Source: CAYSRJ01 sp964521865
Lineage (GTDB): Bacteria; Spirochaetota; B62-G9; DRHN01
Assembly (NCBI GenBank): GCA_964521865.1
Contig: CAZFTJ010000010.1
Coordinates: 1-64,000 of the forward strand
DNA: 64,000 nt
Direction of reading: 5' to 3'
Made by a program: the position numbers and the translations under genes. This document shows positions 53,070-61,492 of the stretch, one piece after another; within the stretch, counting starts at the first letter, position 1, and each line of letters starts with the position of its first letter. Under the pieces are notes generated by a model. The model was not told the DNA's origin. It saw only the letters and a list, made by a program, of their open reading frames with translations, and did not search any database.

Positions 53070-54971
53070 ATGACGCGAAAAATCGCCATTTCGAGCGGCA
53101 AGGGGGGGACGGGAAAAACATTCGTTGCAAGTAATATTGCTGCTGTTCTTGCTCATGAAGGCCTTCGGATCGATGCATGCGCTGAAATTCTACAGGAGGG
53201 GCGCCTGACGTATCTCGACTGCGACGTGGAGGAGCCGAACGGCCACCTCTTTCTGAAACCGGCCGTATCAACCAAAGAGGATGTGCTGCTTACCTCTCCT
53301 ACCGGTACCGATGACTCCCTCTGCACAAAATGCGGCAGATGCGCAGAGGTATGCAACTACAATGCGATTACGAAAATCAACGATAAAATGCTTTTTTTCA
53401 ACAACCTCTGTCATGCATGTGATGCATGCAAAATCGTCTGCCCGGTAGATGCGATAATCGAGAAGGAAAAGAAGATCGGCACCCTTGTGCACGGTAAGAG
53501 CGGAATCATCGACCTGCATTACGCACTTCTGGAGACTGCTGAGGGTGGTATGTCTCCCCGCCTGATACGGAGAGTCAAGGAGCATGCTGCGAAAGGTATC
53601 AATATTCTCGACTCTCCTCCAGGTACGGCATGCCCGGTTGTGGAAACCGTGAAGGATGCAGACCTCTGTGTGCTCGTAACCGATCCCACTCCTTTCGGGA
53701 TCAATGACCTGCGCCTTGCAGTCGAGATGTGCAGAGAGCTCGATCGGGAACCGGTTGTTCTTGTCAACCGGGCCGAATACAGGAATGACGAATTGAAGCG
53801 GTACTGCAGGGAGGAAAGGCTTGAAATAATCGGAGAAATTCCAGATGACCGAAGGATAGCGGAAACCTATTCAACCGGAGCGCTCGTTGTGCACCGTTTT
53901 CCGGAATACAGGGAGCTTTTTGCCGGACTCGCTCTTGACATCTGCATTGCAGCAGGCCGAAAAAGAAAGGCAAAGAGAAGGCCCCCAAAGGCGGTACGGG
54001 ATGCCGGTACTGTTCGAGCATCGGTGAATGCTGATGTCCCGGGAGGGAAAAGGCCGGCAGAGGTTGTGGTCATAAGCGGCAAGGGAGGGACCGGAAAAAC
54101 ATCGATTGTTGCCGGCTTTGCGGCGCTTTCTGGTGAAATAATCATTTCAGACTGTGATGTCGATGCTGCAGACCTGCATCTCATACTCCAGCCTGAAGTG
54201 AAGGAATCGGGTCTTTTCAGCGGTTCGTATCTCGCCTCCATCGACCAGCGCAGATGCACCGGCTGCGGCCTCTGTTACAACGCATGCCGCTTCGATGCTG
54301 TTGATAAAGTTGAGAATAACGGCAAACTGACGTACACTATAAATTCGACGTCATGTGAGGGCTGCGGTGTTTGCGGTCTTGTATGCAGGGATAATGCCGT
54401 ACATCTGACGGAAGCGGTAAATGGGGAGTGGTTCGTTTCCGATACCCGGTTCGGGCCGATGAGCCATGCAAAGCTTGGAATCGCCGAGGAGAATTCCGGC
54501 AAGCTCGTTGCCATTGTGCGGAATAAAAAAGACAGGTTCACCGAAGAAAAAAAGCTTCCTCTTGCAGTTATAGACGGATCGCCCGGTACCGGCTGTCCCG
54601 TCATCTCTTCAATAACGGGCGTAGATTATGCGGCTGTCGTGACCGAGCCCACCGTTTCCGGCGTGCATGATCTGGAGCGTATACTGGAGGTAACCGGGTT
54701 TTTCCGCGTGCGCTCCGGGATAATTGTCAATAAATACGATCTCAACAGAGAAATAACCGACAGGATCGGAAAAATCGCCTTAGAAAGGGGGTGTGAACTG
54801 CTCGGCCGCATTCCCTATGACACTGCTTTTATCGAAGCGCAGATGGAAGGCATCTCGATTGTGGAATACAGCGACGGCCCGGTTGCGCATGCCCTGAAAA
54901 AAATCTGGGAAACTGTAACGTCACGGGTGCTGAATGCCCATCCTGCGCCTGTAAAGGAGGGGGAGCTATGA
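53070..54971 (+). CDS. Tandem fusion of two MinD-like ATPases, each with inserted ferredoxin domain
   Basis: 633 residues: first P-loop (SSGKGGTGKTFVA, about 7-19), DCDVEEPN, ferredoxin insert with two 4Fe-4S sets (CTKCGRCAEVCN, CHACDACKIVCPVD), DSPPGTACPVV; linker rich in Lys/Arg; second P-loop (ISGKGGTGKTSIV), DCDVDAADLHL, ferredoxin insert (CTGCGLCYNACR, CEGCGVCGLVCR), DGSPGTGCPVIS. Family members are normally two separate adjacent genes. They are linked to iron-sulfur or metal-cofactor assembly; the exact role is unknown. An insertion of about 12 residues precedes the first DCDVEEPN. Confidence 0.88.
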   Translation: MTRKIAISSGKGGTGKTFVASNIAAVLAHEGLRIDACAEILQEGRLTYLDCDVEEPNGHLFLKPAVSTKEDVLLTSPTGTDDSLCTKCGRCAEVCNYNAITKINDKMLFFNNLCHACDACKIVCPVDAIIEKEKKIGTLVHGKSGIIDLHYALLETAEGGMSPRLIRRVKEHAAKGINILDSPPGTACPVVETVKDADLCVLVTDPTPFGINDLRLAVEMCRELDREPVVLVNRAEYRNDELKRYCREERLEIIGEIPDDRRIAETYSTGALVVHRFPEYRELFAGLALDICIAAGRKRKAKRRPPKAVRDAGTVRASVNADVPGGKRPAEVVVISGKGGTGKTSIVAGFAALSGEIIISDCDVDAADLHLILQPEVKESGLFSGSYLASIDQRRCTGCGLCYNACRFDAVDKVENNGKLTYTINSTSCEGCGVCGLVCRDNAVHLTEAVNGEWFVSDTRFGPMSHAKLGIAEENSGKLVAIVRNKKDRFTEEKKLPLAVIDGSPGTGCPVISSITGVDYAAVVTEPTVSGVHDLERILEVTGFFRVRSGIIVNKYDLNREITDRIGKIALERGCELLGRIPYDTAFIEAQMEGISIVEYSDGPVAHALKKIWETVTSRVLNAHPAPVKEGEL

Positions 54972-55645
54972 CACTCGGGGAGAAGTACATGAAAATAAGG
55001 GAGGAGATACCGAAGCATGTTACTATTGTCGCAGCCGTCAAAACGAGGACGACGAATGAAGTCGCCCGGATAATCGACGCCGGTATTACAGACGTGGGTG
55101 AGAACTACGTGCAGGAGGCCGAGGCCCTGTACAATGGGCTGGGCGACAGGGCAAAGCGCGTCAGGTGGCACATGATCGGACATCTGCAGACCAATAAGAT
55201 CAACAGGGCCCTGGAACTGTTCGACGTCATTCAGACGATCGATTCACTGAAAAAAGCGTATGCGGTCAATAAAAGAGCGGCTGTACGCGGGAAAACAGTT
55301 CCCGTGTACATTGAGGTAAATATCGGCAGTGAGCTGTCAAAAAGCGGTATCGGCCCGGACTATGGGCTGATTGAAGACCTCATACGGCACATGTCGGTTA
55401 TGGAATTTTTACGTGTCGAAGGGTTGATGACAATGGGGCCTGCCACAGGGAACCCTGAGGGTATACGCCCGTACTTCCGAAAGACACGGGAGATCTTCGA
55501 CAGGCTCGGCGCGCTCGGCCTTGCACATGCCGATATAAAAACCCTATCCATGGGGATGTCTAATTCATACAGGGTGGCGATTGAAGAAGGAAGCACAATG
55601 GTTCGGTTAGGCACAGTGCTTTTTGGAAAAAGAAGCTATCGATAG
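54968..55645 (+). CDS. YggS-family pyridoxal-phosphate homeostasis protein
   Basis: 225 residues. PLP Lys25 lies in VAAVKTRT; other family motifs are GENYVQEAEAL, WHMIGHLQTNK, GLMTMGP, LSMGMSNSYRVAIEEGSTMVRLGT. It binds PLP without known catalysis and affects vitamin B6 and amino acid balance. Its ATG overlaps the stop of the MinD-ferredoxin fusion by four bases (ATGA), so the two are translationally coupled. Confidence 0.92.
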   Translation: MTLGEKYMKIREEIPKHVTIVAAVKTRTTNEVARIIDAGITDVGENYVQEAEALYNGLGDRAKRVRWHMIGHLQTNKINRALELFDVIQTIDSLKKAYAVNKRAAVRGKTVPVYIEVNIGSELSKSGIGPDYGLIEDLIRHMSVMEFLRVEGLMTMGPATGNPEGIRPYFRKTREIFDRLGALGLAHADIKTLSMGMSNSYRVAIEEGSTMVRLGTVLFGKRSYR

Positions 55646-55756
55646 ACTGGCCCCGGAGAGTTTCTCTCTTACAGAAGCAGTAAGTATCACCGGATTTTTC
55701 AGAAGTCGGGTGGTAATAAGAAGACTCTGAACCACTTTAAAAGGGAGTGATGATTC

Positions 55757-56029
55757 CTACCCGCAGCAGGAGCAGGATGTTTCTTTCCTGCCGCGAAGGG
55801 CGGACCAGATCATGGCAGCGGCGCATCCGACACCGCTGTCCACGCGGATGGCCCCCTGCGGACAGTTGAGTTGACAGGCCCCGCACTCCATGCAGGCTTC
55901 GGCGTTTATTATTTCGGCGATGCCGTTGACGGTAAAAACTCCATGCGGGCAAACGGTGCTGCACCGTGCGCACCCGTTGCATAACTCCGGGTTGTACTCA
56001 AGGGTATTTATTCGATAAGAATCGAACAT
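55757..56029 (-). CDS. hgcB: HgcB, ferredoxin-like mercury methylation protein
   Basis: 90 residues. Two 4Fe-4S motifs (Cys17, 20, 23, 27 in CNGCARCSTVCP; Cys46, 49, 52, 56 in CMECGACQLNCP), the extra strictly conserved Cys (Cys69 in GVGCAAAMI) and a Cys-rich C-terminus (Cys86, 88, 89 in SCSCCG) together are the HgcB signature. HgcB is thought to reduce the HgcA corrinoid and to bind mercury. ATG 56029 has GGAGG upstream. It lies 19 bases downstream of hgcA, the normal gene order. Confidence 0.95.
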   Translation of the reverse strand: MFDSYRINTLEYNPELCNGCARCSTVCPHGVFTVNGIAEIINAEACMECGACQLNCPQGAIRVDSGVGCAAAMIWSALRGRKETSCSCCG

Positions 56030-56047
56030 CACAGTCCTCCGGTTGTT

Positions 56048-57043
56048 TCAAAGTATCCTTAGCACAACGGCCAGAACCAAACCAATCGCAAAAGTCCAGG
56101 CCATAACAGGTATATAGCGAAATATCTCCCGCCGTACGCCGCTTCTTGAAGTGAAGGGGGTTGAACCGGTGAAGTTCAGTGTCAGGTAGGCGGTAATCGA
56201 CGACACCAGTAATAGTGTACTGAGAGCCTGCGCCGAAATCCGCCACCAGGCGATTTCGGGAGTATAGAGCACGTCTCTGAATATGAGCAGCAGGGCCGTC
56301 ACAGCGCCGAGGATAAACCCCTTGCTGCTGAAATCTCTGGTTGGAATCCAGGGGAGCAGAAGGGGAAACAGAACTATTCCCGCCACGACAGCGGCCACGG
56401 CCTGGTTGAGCGTATGATTCACCACGCCGGTCAGTTTAAGCACGGTAACAACCACCAGCAGCGGAATCAGAATATGGGCAGCTTCCAGCGGAATCAAAAC
56501 CGCCCGATCAGCCAGGCCGAAGCGCACCCGGCGCATCTCAGGGGTAATCCTGTTTCGACGGAGGAATCCACGCAGGTCCGCGGCGCGTACCGGACCGTAC
56601 TTCACCCCGAAGCCTGATCGTTCCCTTACCGTATGGGCGGATACTCCGGGTGCTCCCAGCTGCGGCAGGATCAGGGTACGGTGGCGTACTATGTGCTGGA
56701 GATCGGTTTCTTTGACGCGCTGTACGAGCTCATCCGTGCCGAAGGTGCCTTTACCGGCTGCACACCAGACGTTGACACCTCTGGTGTCCAGAACCAGGAT
56801 GTACGCATCCATTCCTTCCAATGAGGAGCGGAGGGCATCGAAACTGAGGGTATAGTTTGCGCTGACCAGCACAGGTGAATTATGGTCGGGGCTTCCTATG
56901 CTGTACAGACCCGGCTCCACACGATGATAACTGCGTTTCACCCCAAACCTGGCCAGAATGTGGTCCCAGCGGTTTGCCCAGGTAATGAGGCTGGAGGCCG
57001 GTTTAACAGCCCTCTGTGCCGGATTGGTGGTGATGGATGACAC
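56048..57043 (-). CDS. hgcA: HgcA, corrinoid protein for mercury methylation
   Basis: 331 residues. The cap-helix motif NVWCAAGK (91-98, Cys94) is the diagnostic N(V/I)WCA(A/G)GK of HgcA; the cysteine coordinates cobalt in HgcA of Pseudodesulfovibrio mercurii. The N-terminal corrinoid-binding domain (VEPGLYSIG-PDHNSPVLVSANYTLSFDALR) is followed by about five membrane helices (from about residue 190 to the end). It would transfer a methyl group to Hg(II). I chose GTG 57043 behind AGAGAGGA; a TTG at 57079 is less likely. Confidence 0.95.
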   Translation of the reverse strand: MSSITTNPAQRAVKPASSLITWANRWDHILARFGVKRSYHRVEPGLYSIGSPDHNSPVLVSANYTLSFDALRSSLEGMDAYILVLDTRGVNVWCAAGKGTFGTDELVQRVKETDLQHIVRHRTLILPQLGAPGVSAHTVRERSGFGVKYGPVRAADLRGFLRRNRITPEMRRVRFGLADRAVLIPLEAAHILIPLLVVVTVLKLTGVVNHTLNQAVAAVVAGIVLFPLLLPWIPTRDFSSKGFILGAVTALLLIFRDVLYTPEIAWWRISAQALSTLLLVSSITAYLTLNFTGSTPFTSRSGVRREIFRYIPVMAWTFAIGLVLAVVLRIL

Positions 57044-57352
57044 GAAATTTTCCTCTCTCTGTTGGATGATTCTTTTCAAACGAGCTCATTGCCGTTTAAC
57101 CGGATACGGCGGTCGGAATATATTCTTTTTTGCTGCGAAATATTCCTGAACCGGTTTCAGCGCCGTTCAGTACCGCCCCGATGAATGAAGCTCAGCCAGC
57201 GTATGCTACTTATAAATAATACGCATTCATATGTATATCAAGCTTTTTTATTATATCCGTACATCTACGATCATTTGGATACAGCATTACATTGAGGAAG
57301 CAACTGGAAAAATACTGAAAATCGCTTTCGAAACTATACATGCCGTTTCTTA
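57044..57352. other. 309-base region upstream of hgcA
   Basis: No gene recognised. It should hold the hgcA promoter; no arsR-like or other regulator gene lies next to it. Nothing else stands out. Confidence 0.35.
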
Positions 57353-57733
57353 TTACTTCCCAATTGCCAGCCTGACCGCTTCACAGGCAAGGACCTTGAT
57401 CGAATCGATGAGCGGAACCTCGATATCCCTGTCAGAAAGAATAAGGCCGATTTCCGTACATGCAGAAACAATGATTTCAGCGTCATTCCGGACAATGCTG
57501 CGCGAAACCGCAATAAGATCCCGCTTTTGCTTCGCCCTTTTTGATTCTGTTTTTTGAGAACCCGTTGCAGAAACCTTTACAGAAGATATGCAGCGCTCCA
57601 CAACTGTTTGTTCGTCCCTGTCGGGAACGATACTGCGTATTGAAAGACCTGAAAGTGCTTTCTGGAGCACATATGTTTTGACAAACGCATCTGTTGCAAG
57701 AATGCCTGCAGCTTTTATACCGGAATCCGGGTT
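57353..57733 (-). pseudogene. Aspartate/glutamate racemase, N-terminally truncated remnant
   Basis: About 127 codons that read like the C-terminal half of an amino acid racemase: PDSGIKAAGILATDAFVKTY, a PDRDEQTVVERCI segment, and IIVSACTEIGLILSDRD with the second catalytic Cys, then PLIDSIKVLACEAV. A TAA stop codon lies directly upstream in frame (57734-57736) and the first catalytic Cys region is missing. The family is about 230 residues long, so roughly half is lost. It is probably a deletion remnant. Confidence 0.75.
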
Positions 57734-57850
57734 TTAATATAATTTTTTATAACATCTATAATCGATATAATAGGAAGATGGCGGCCAGGGTTTTTTCGTA
57801 CGTTTTTCATCCGGCAGTGTTCTTCGGGCGGCTTTCATTTTACCCATTTT

Positions 57851-59233
57851 CTACATGCTCACCGTTATGGGAAGCCCCATCTCCTTCAGCTCGTCGCGCA
57901 CCCTGTTTACATGGTCAACATAATCTTTGCTTATGAGCTTTCCCGTCACGGCATCGTAGCACTCCTGATAGGTAAGCCCCTTCGGCGGGTCCTTGAGCAG
58001 GTTTTCATACTTTTCAAGGAGCTTGAGCACGATCGGATTCGCCGCTTTTCTCGTTAATTTCGAGGCCGCTTCCGCCACCTCCACATTGAGAACATGGTCG
58101 AGCGGGACAATGCTGTCCGGAGCCACGGCAATCGAAGGGTGTCCGGAGAGCATGTTGCCCCCGGAAGTAACGACGCAGGTGTGATATGCAGCCATTTCAT
58201 GGTAGTAGCAGTCCGTACCTGCTCCGCCGCCGAGATAGGGGAGGTTCAGTGTCGGATACGGGGCGTTTCTCTGTACCGCCTGGTTTGCAAGGCTTATTAT
58301 CCACAAAAGCGGACGTGTCGAAGACACCCTGAGCTTCGTGTGCAGCGGCGCGTTGTAATTGTACGTGCCGCGAAAAACGAGTATGCCGAGAAGGTTGTAC
58401 ACGACCGTTACGACTGCGTTGCCCTCCGCTCCGCCGTTGTATCCGCCGAACAGGGGAGTGGACGTCGAACCTATATTGGCGCCGATATTCGTGTAGAACG
58501 CAACCTTGTCAAGCGCCTCGAAATCGACCACCAGCTCGGCGAGTGAATCAACCAGATACCCGTCAGACGGCCGCAGGCCGAAATTCGGGTGGGAAGCGGC
58601 GAACATCGAAATCGGCCCTGTCGCAGTTGATATACCGTTTAAAATGGGAAGTCCCGGTCGTCCTGCTCTTCTGCACGCATCGCGGGCCATGGTTACAGTT
58701 TTCAATGTTGCGAGCACCTCGTGGGGCGATCTCACCCGCGCATCCTTTCCCCTGATATTTATCGAGGTCGGTATGGAGAGGGAGTTTGCCTTTCGTATGC
58801 TTGCGAGACCCTCGACCTGAGCCATGAAAACGGCCTCGGATGTCGTGTAGATCCCGCCGCCGCAGTGATACCACGGCTCCGTGTCCTCATCCGGCTTTCT
58901 CGACCGCATAACAGCACGGTCGGGCCCTTCACCGAACGTTGATTCAGACGGTGCTTTTGCAGCAGCCTGGAGAATTTCGTCTTTTGTAAACTCCATCACC
59001 CGCGATGTATCGGGGCAGTACGCACCGACACGCGAAAAAAAATCGACGGCTGCATCGAAAACGGTATCTGCAAGCGCATCATCGGATGGAAGCGGAGTTT
59101 CGGGGTTGTATTTTATATTGTACTGCCGGATGACCTTGTTCAGTTCCGGAACAAACCGTTTCAGGTAATAGTCCTGGTCTGACATGAGCGGGCCTTCAAC
59201 AGCCCTATCTATAACTTCCATGAAGCTGAGCAT
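57851..59233 (-). CDS. MtmB-family monomethylamine:corrinoid methyltransferase homologue without pyrrolysine
   Basis: 460 residues, the length of archaeal MtmB. It aligns by eye along its length: GPLMSDQDYYLKRFVPEL, GAYCPDTSRVMEFTKDEI, PHEVLATLKTVTMARDACRRAGRPG, PLFGGYNGGAEGNAVV, and the C-terminal GLTYQECYDAVTGKLISKDY. In archaeal MtmB an in-frame amber codon encodes pyrrolysine near residue 202; here residues 195-212 are all sense codons. It could methylate the neighbouring corrinoid protein from an amine or another substrate. AAGGAGG precedes the ATG. Confidence 0.87.
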   Translation of the reverse strand: MLSFMEVIDRAVEGPLMSDQDYYLKRFVPELNKVIRQYNIKYNPETPLPSDDALADTVFDAAVDFFSRVGAYCPDTSRVMEFTKDEILQAAAKAPSESTFGEGPDRAVMRSRKPDEDTEPWYHCGGGIYTTSEAVFMAQVEGLASIRKANSLSIPTSINIRGKDARVRSPHEVLATLKTVTMARDACRRAGRPGLPILNGISTATGPISMFAASHPNFGLRPSDGYLVDSLAELVVDFEALDKVAFYTNIGANIGSTSTPLFGGYNGGAEGNAVVTVVYNLLGILVFRGTYNYNAPLHTKLRVSSTRPLLWIISLANQAVQRNAPYPTLNLPYLGGGAGTDCYYHEMAAYHTCVVTSGGNMLSGHPSIAVAPDSIVPLDHVLNVEVAEAASKLTRKAANPIVLKLLEKYENLLKDPPKGLTYQECYDAVTGKLISKDYVDHVNRVRDELKEMGLPITVSM

Positions 59234-59329
59234 TTGAGCCTCCTTCCTTTATCGTTTGTTAAATACGGTCACATGCCGGATTTTGAAGAATTTAAAACGG
59301 GTTTCCGATCGCCTGTGCATGCACATCCT

Positions 59330-59989
59330 CTATTTTCCGCGTTTTGTAATCGTCTCCGTCAGCTTTCTGACTGCGACCTGTGCATTCTCTGCGTACAGGT
59401 CGGCACCGATCGACTCGGCCCATTCAGGCGTTACCGCGCCGCCGCCTACCATAACGACATACCTGTCACGAACCCCGTTCTGTGTGAGCGCATCGATGAC
59501 GTCCTTCTGTCCGGACAGGGTGGATGTGAGCAGGGCTGAAAGGCCGATTGCATCGGCATCTACCTTTTGAGCGGTTTCCACGAAGGTAAAGAGATCCACA
59601 TCTTCGCCGAGATCGTGTACCTCGTACCCCGCATTCCTGAGAAGCAGGATGACGATGTCTTTCCCGATCTTGTGAATATCACCCTTCACCGTTCCGAGCA
59701 CCACAATGCCTTTCACCTTTCTTTCCTGTCCCTTCTCCATTATTGCAGGCTCCAGGACTTTCATCGCAGCCTGAAAGGTATTTGCCGCCATCATCAATTC
59801 GGGAAGAAATATCTCGTCGTTTTCATATTTTTCACCGATAATATCAAGTCCTGCAACGAGACCGTTGTCAACGGCCTTCAGAGGATCGAGATTGTTTCGT
59901 ACCACCTCCTGTGCCGTGGAAACCGCCAGTCCTTCATCGTAGTTCAGTATCGCCTCTTTTAATTTTACCGCTCCCTCTTCCCCCGTCAT
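59330..59989 (-). CDS. Corrinoid (B12-binding) methyl-carrier protein, MtmC/MtbC-like
   Basis: 219 residues: an N-terminal helical cap domain (about 1-85) and a B12-binding Rossmann domain with the lower-ligand motif GTVKGDIHKIGKDIV (Asp-x-His-x-x-Gly), SALLTSTLSGQK and GGGAVTPEWAE. It would accept the methyl group from the MtmB-like protein, whose gene follows 96 bases downstream. I chose ATG 59989 because AAGGAGGCG lies directly before it. Confidence 0.93.
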   Translation of the reverse strand: MTGEEGAVKLKEAILNYDEGLAVSTAQEVVRNNLDPLKAVDNGLVAGLDIIGEKYENDEIFLPELMMAANTFQAAMKVLEPAIMEKGQERKVKGIVVLGTVKGDIHKIGKDIVILLLRNAGYEVHDLGEDVDLFTFVETAQKVDADAIGLSALLTSTLSGQKDVIDALTQNGVRDRYVVMVGGGAVTPEWAESIGADLYAENAQVAVRKLTETITKRGK

Positions 59990-60032
59990 TTTCGCCTCCT
60001 TCAAGAAATACCTCGATTGAATAGTACAACAA

Positions 60033-60061
60033 ATATTGTATAATTAACAAAAATTTGTCAA
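60033..60061 (-). promoter_or_regulatory. Likely promoter of the corrinoid-methyltransferase operon
   Basis: On the minus strand, TTGACA (60061-60056) is followed 15-17 bases later by a TACAAT/CAATAT -10-like box, in AT-rich DNA about 45 bases upstream of the corrinoid protein start. Spacing is not ideal for either choice of -10. Confidence 0.5.
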
Positions 60062-60288
60062 TATTTTTTATGAAAAAATCATGGTTAATCGATTTTTCTT
60101 GAAATTTCATATTTCGATCGAAATAGATGCGGAGGTACATGTGTAGGCATTACTCCATAACCAGTAATAAGTAATTGACAGTCGCTTTTCATGGGTTACA
60201 ATACAAAACGTGCCTCATGCCGGTTATTGGTATGGAAATACAGATACACATCTGTCTGTCGTACCGTTTAACATGCGGAGGAAACCGG

Positions 60289-61470
60289 GTGGAACTGGTT
60301 GATTTGAGTGAATTGAGAACACTTGTCGAAAACCTTGTTTCGAATGTACAGGTTCTGCAGGAGGCGGTGGACAGAAGCTACATGTCCCATCGTCTCAAAA
60401 CCATGCTCGCAGAGCATTACGATATCGGAGAGCTTGTCAATGTCAAAAAGCTTGACCGCGGCTACGTCAATGTGAGCTATGAAATCGAAACAAAAAGGGG
60501 CCGCAGAACGAAAAAATACTTTCTCCGTCGCTACAAGAGAGGCATCAGGGAGGATGAAATCAAATTCGAGCACTCAATCGTTACCCACCTTACAAAAAGG
60601 GGATTTTCTTTGTCGGCTCCAGTCGTAAAAACGGGCCAAAATACAACGTACGTCAAGCAGTTCGAAAATACGGGGGAAGCCCGTGAAGAGATGTACTTTG
60701 CCGTTTTCGAATTTTTAACGGGTGAAGACAAGTATACGTGGGACAATCCGGCCTGTTCCCAAAGCGAGCTCGAAGACAGTGCCCGGGTGCTCGCACGTTA
60801 CCATGCGGCTGTATCGGGATTACAATATGAGGGGAGGAGATTTGAACCGAAAATCATAGACCTGCTTCCCACAATAGCCGGAAATATGATGAAATATGCA
60901 AAGCGAACCGGCCAGACCAAATTCGACGCATATTTCCTGAAACATCTCGACTCGATACTGGAGAACATCGATACCACCGTACAGCAGATCGACAGGAACG
61001 TGTACAACAGTATGCCACACCTTGCGATTCACTGCGACTATCATCCCGGTAACCTGAAATTCCTTAGGGAAAAGGTCGTCGGCCTGTTTGACTTCGACTG
61101 GTCGAAGATCGATGTGCGCTGTTTCGATGCCGCCCTAGCGGTTACCTACTCCTGTTCCTCGTGGGAAGGGAAGGAGGACGGCGACCTTCTGCTCGACAAG
61201 CTTCAGTTATTTCTTAAATTTTACCAGGAAGAAGCGAGAAAGTATGAAAATCCCGGTCCAATTGCGGGCATCGAGGCCGAATACCTTCCATGTATGATAC
61301 AGGCGAGCAATCTCTACGTATTGAACTGGGATATAGATGATTACTATATTAAGAAGCCGAACCCCTTCGAATACCTGATTTACCTGCAGCACAACGTGCG
61401 TCTCATGAGATGGCTCGAGGAAAACCGGGACAACCTCACTTACGCGGTACAAAAGGTTCTGAACGGGTAG
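60289..61470 (+). CDS. CotS/APH-type small-molecule kinase
   Basis: 393 residues of the aminoglycoside phosphotransferase-like fold: nucleotide-binding region around RGYVNVSYEIETKRG, catalytic HCDYHPGNLKF (Brenner loop with Asp) and GLFDFDWSKIDVRCFDAAL (metal-binding Asp). Such kinases phosphorylate small alcohols or amines such as choline, ethanolamine, homoserine or methylthioribose; the substrate here is unknown. GTG 60289 was chosen because CGGAGG precedes it; the longer frame is unsupported. It is divergent from the methyltransferase operon. Confidence 0.82.
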   Translation: MELVDLSELRTLVENLVSNVQVLQEAVDRSYMSHRLKTMLAEHYDIGELVNVKKLDRGYVNVSYEIETKRGRRTKKYFLRRYKRGIREDEIKFEHSIVTHLTKRGFSLSAPVVKTGQNTTYVKQFENTGEAREEMYFAVFEFLTGEDKYTWDNPACSQSELEDSARVLARYHAAVSGLQYEGRRFEPKIIDLLPTIAGNMMKYAKRTGQTKFDAYFLKHLDSILENIDTTVQQIDRNVYNSMPHLAIHCDYHPGNLKFLREKVVGLFDFDWSKIDVRCFDAALAVTYSCSSWEGKEDGDLLLDKLQLFLKFYQEEARKYENPGPIAGIEAEYLPCMIQASNLYVLNWDIDDYYIKKPNPFEYLIYLQHNVRLMRWLEENRDNLTYAVQKVLNG

Positions 61471-61492
61471 TCGACTGATTCCTGCGAATCTT

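Noticed and set aside
57851..59233. Checked the MtmB-like gene for an in-frame TAG readthrough (pyrrolysine)
   Set aside because: The frame is continuous over the full family length, so no readthrough is needed.
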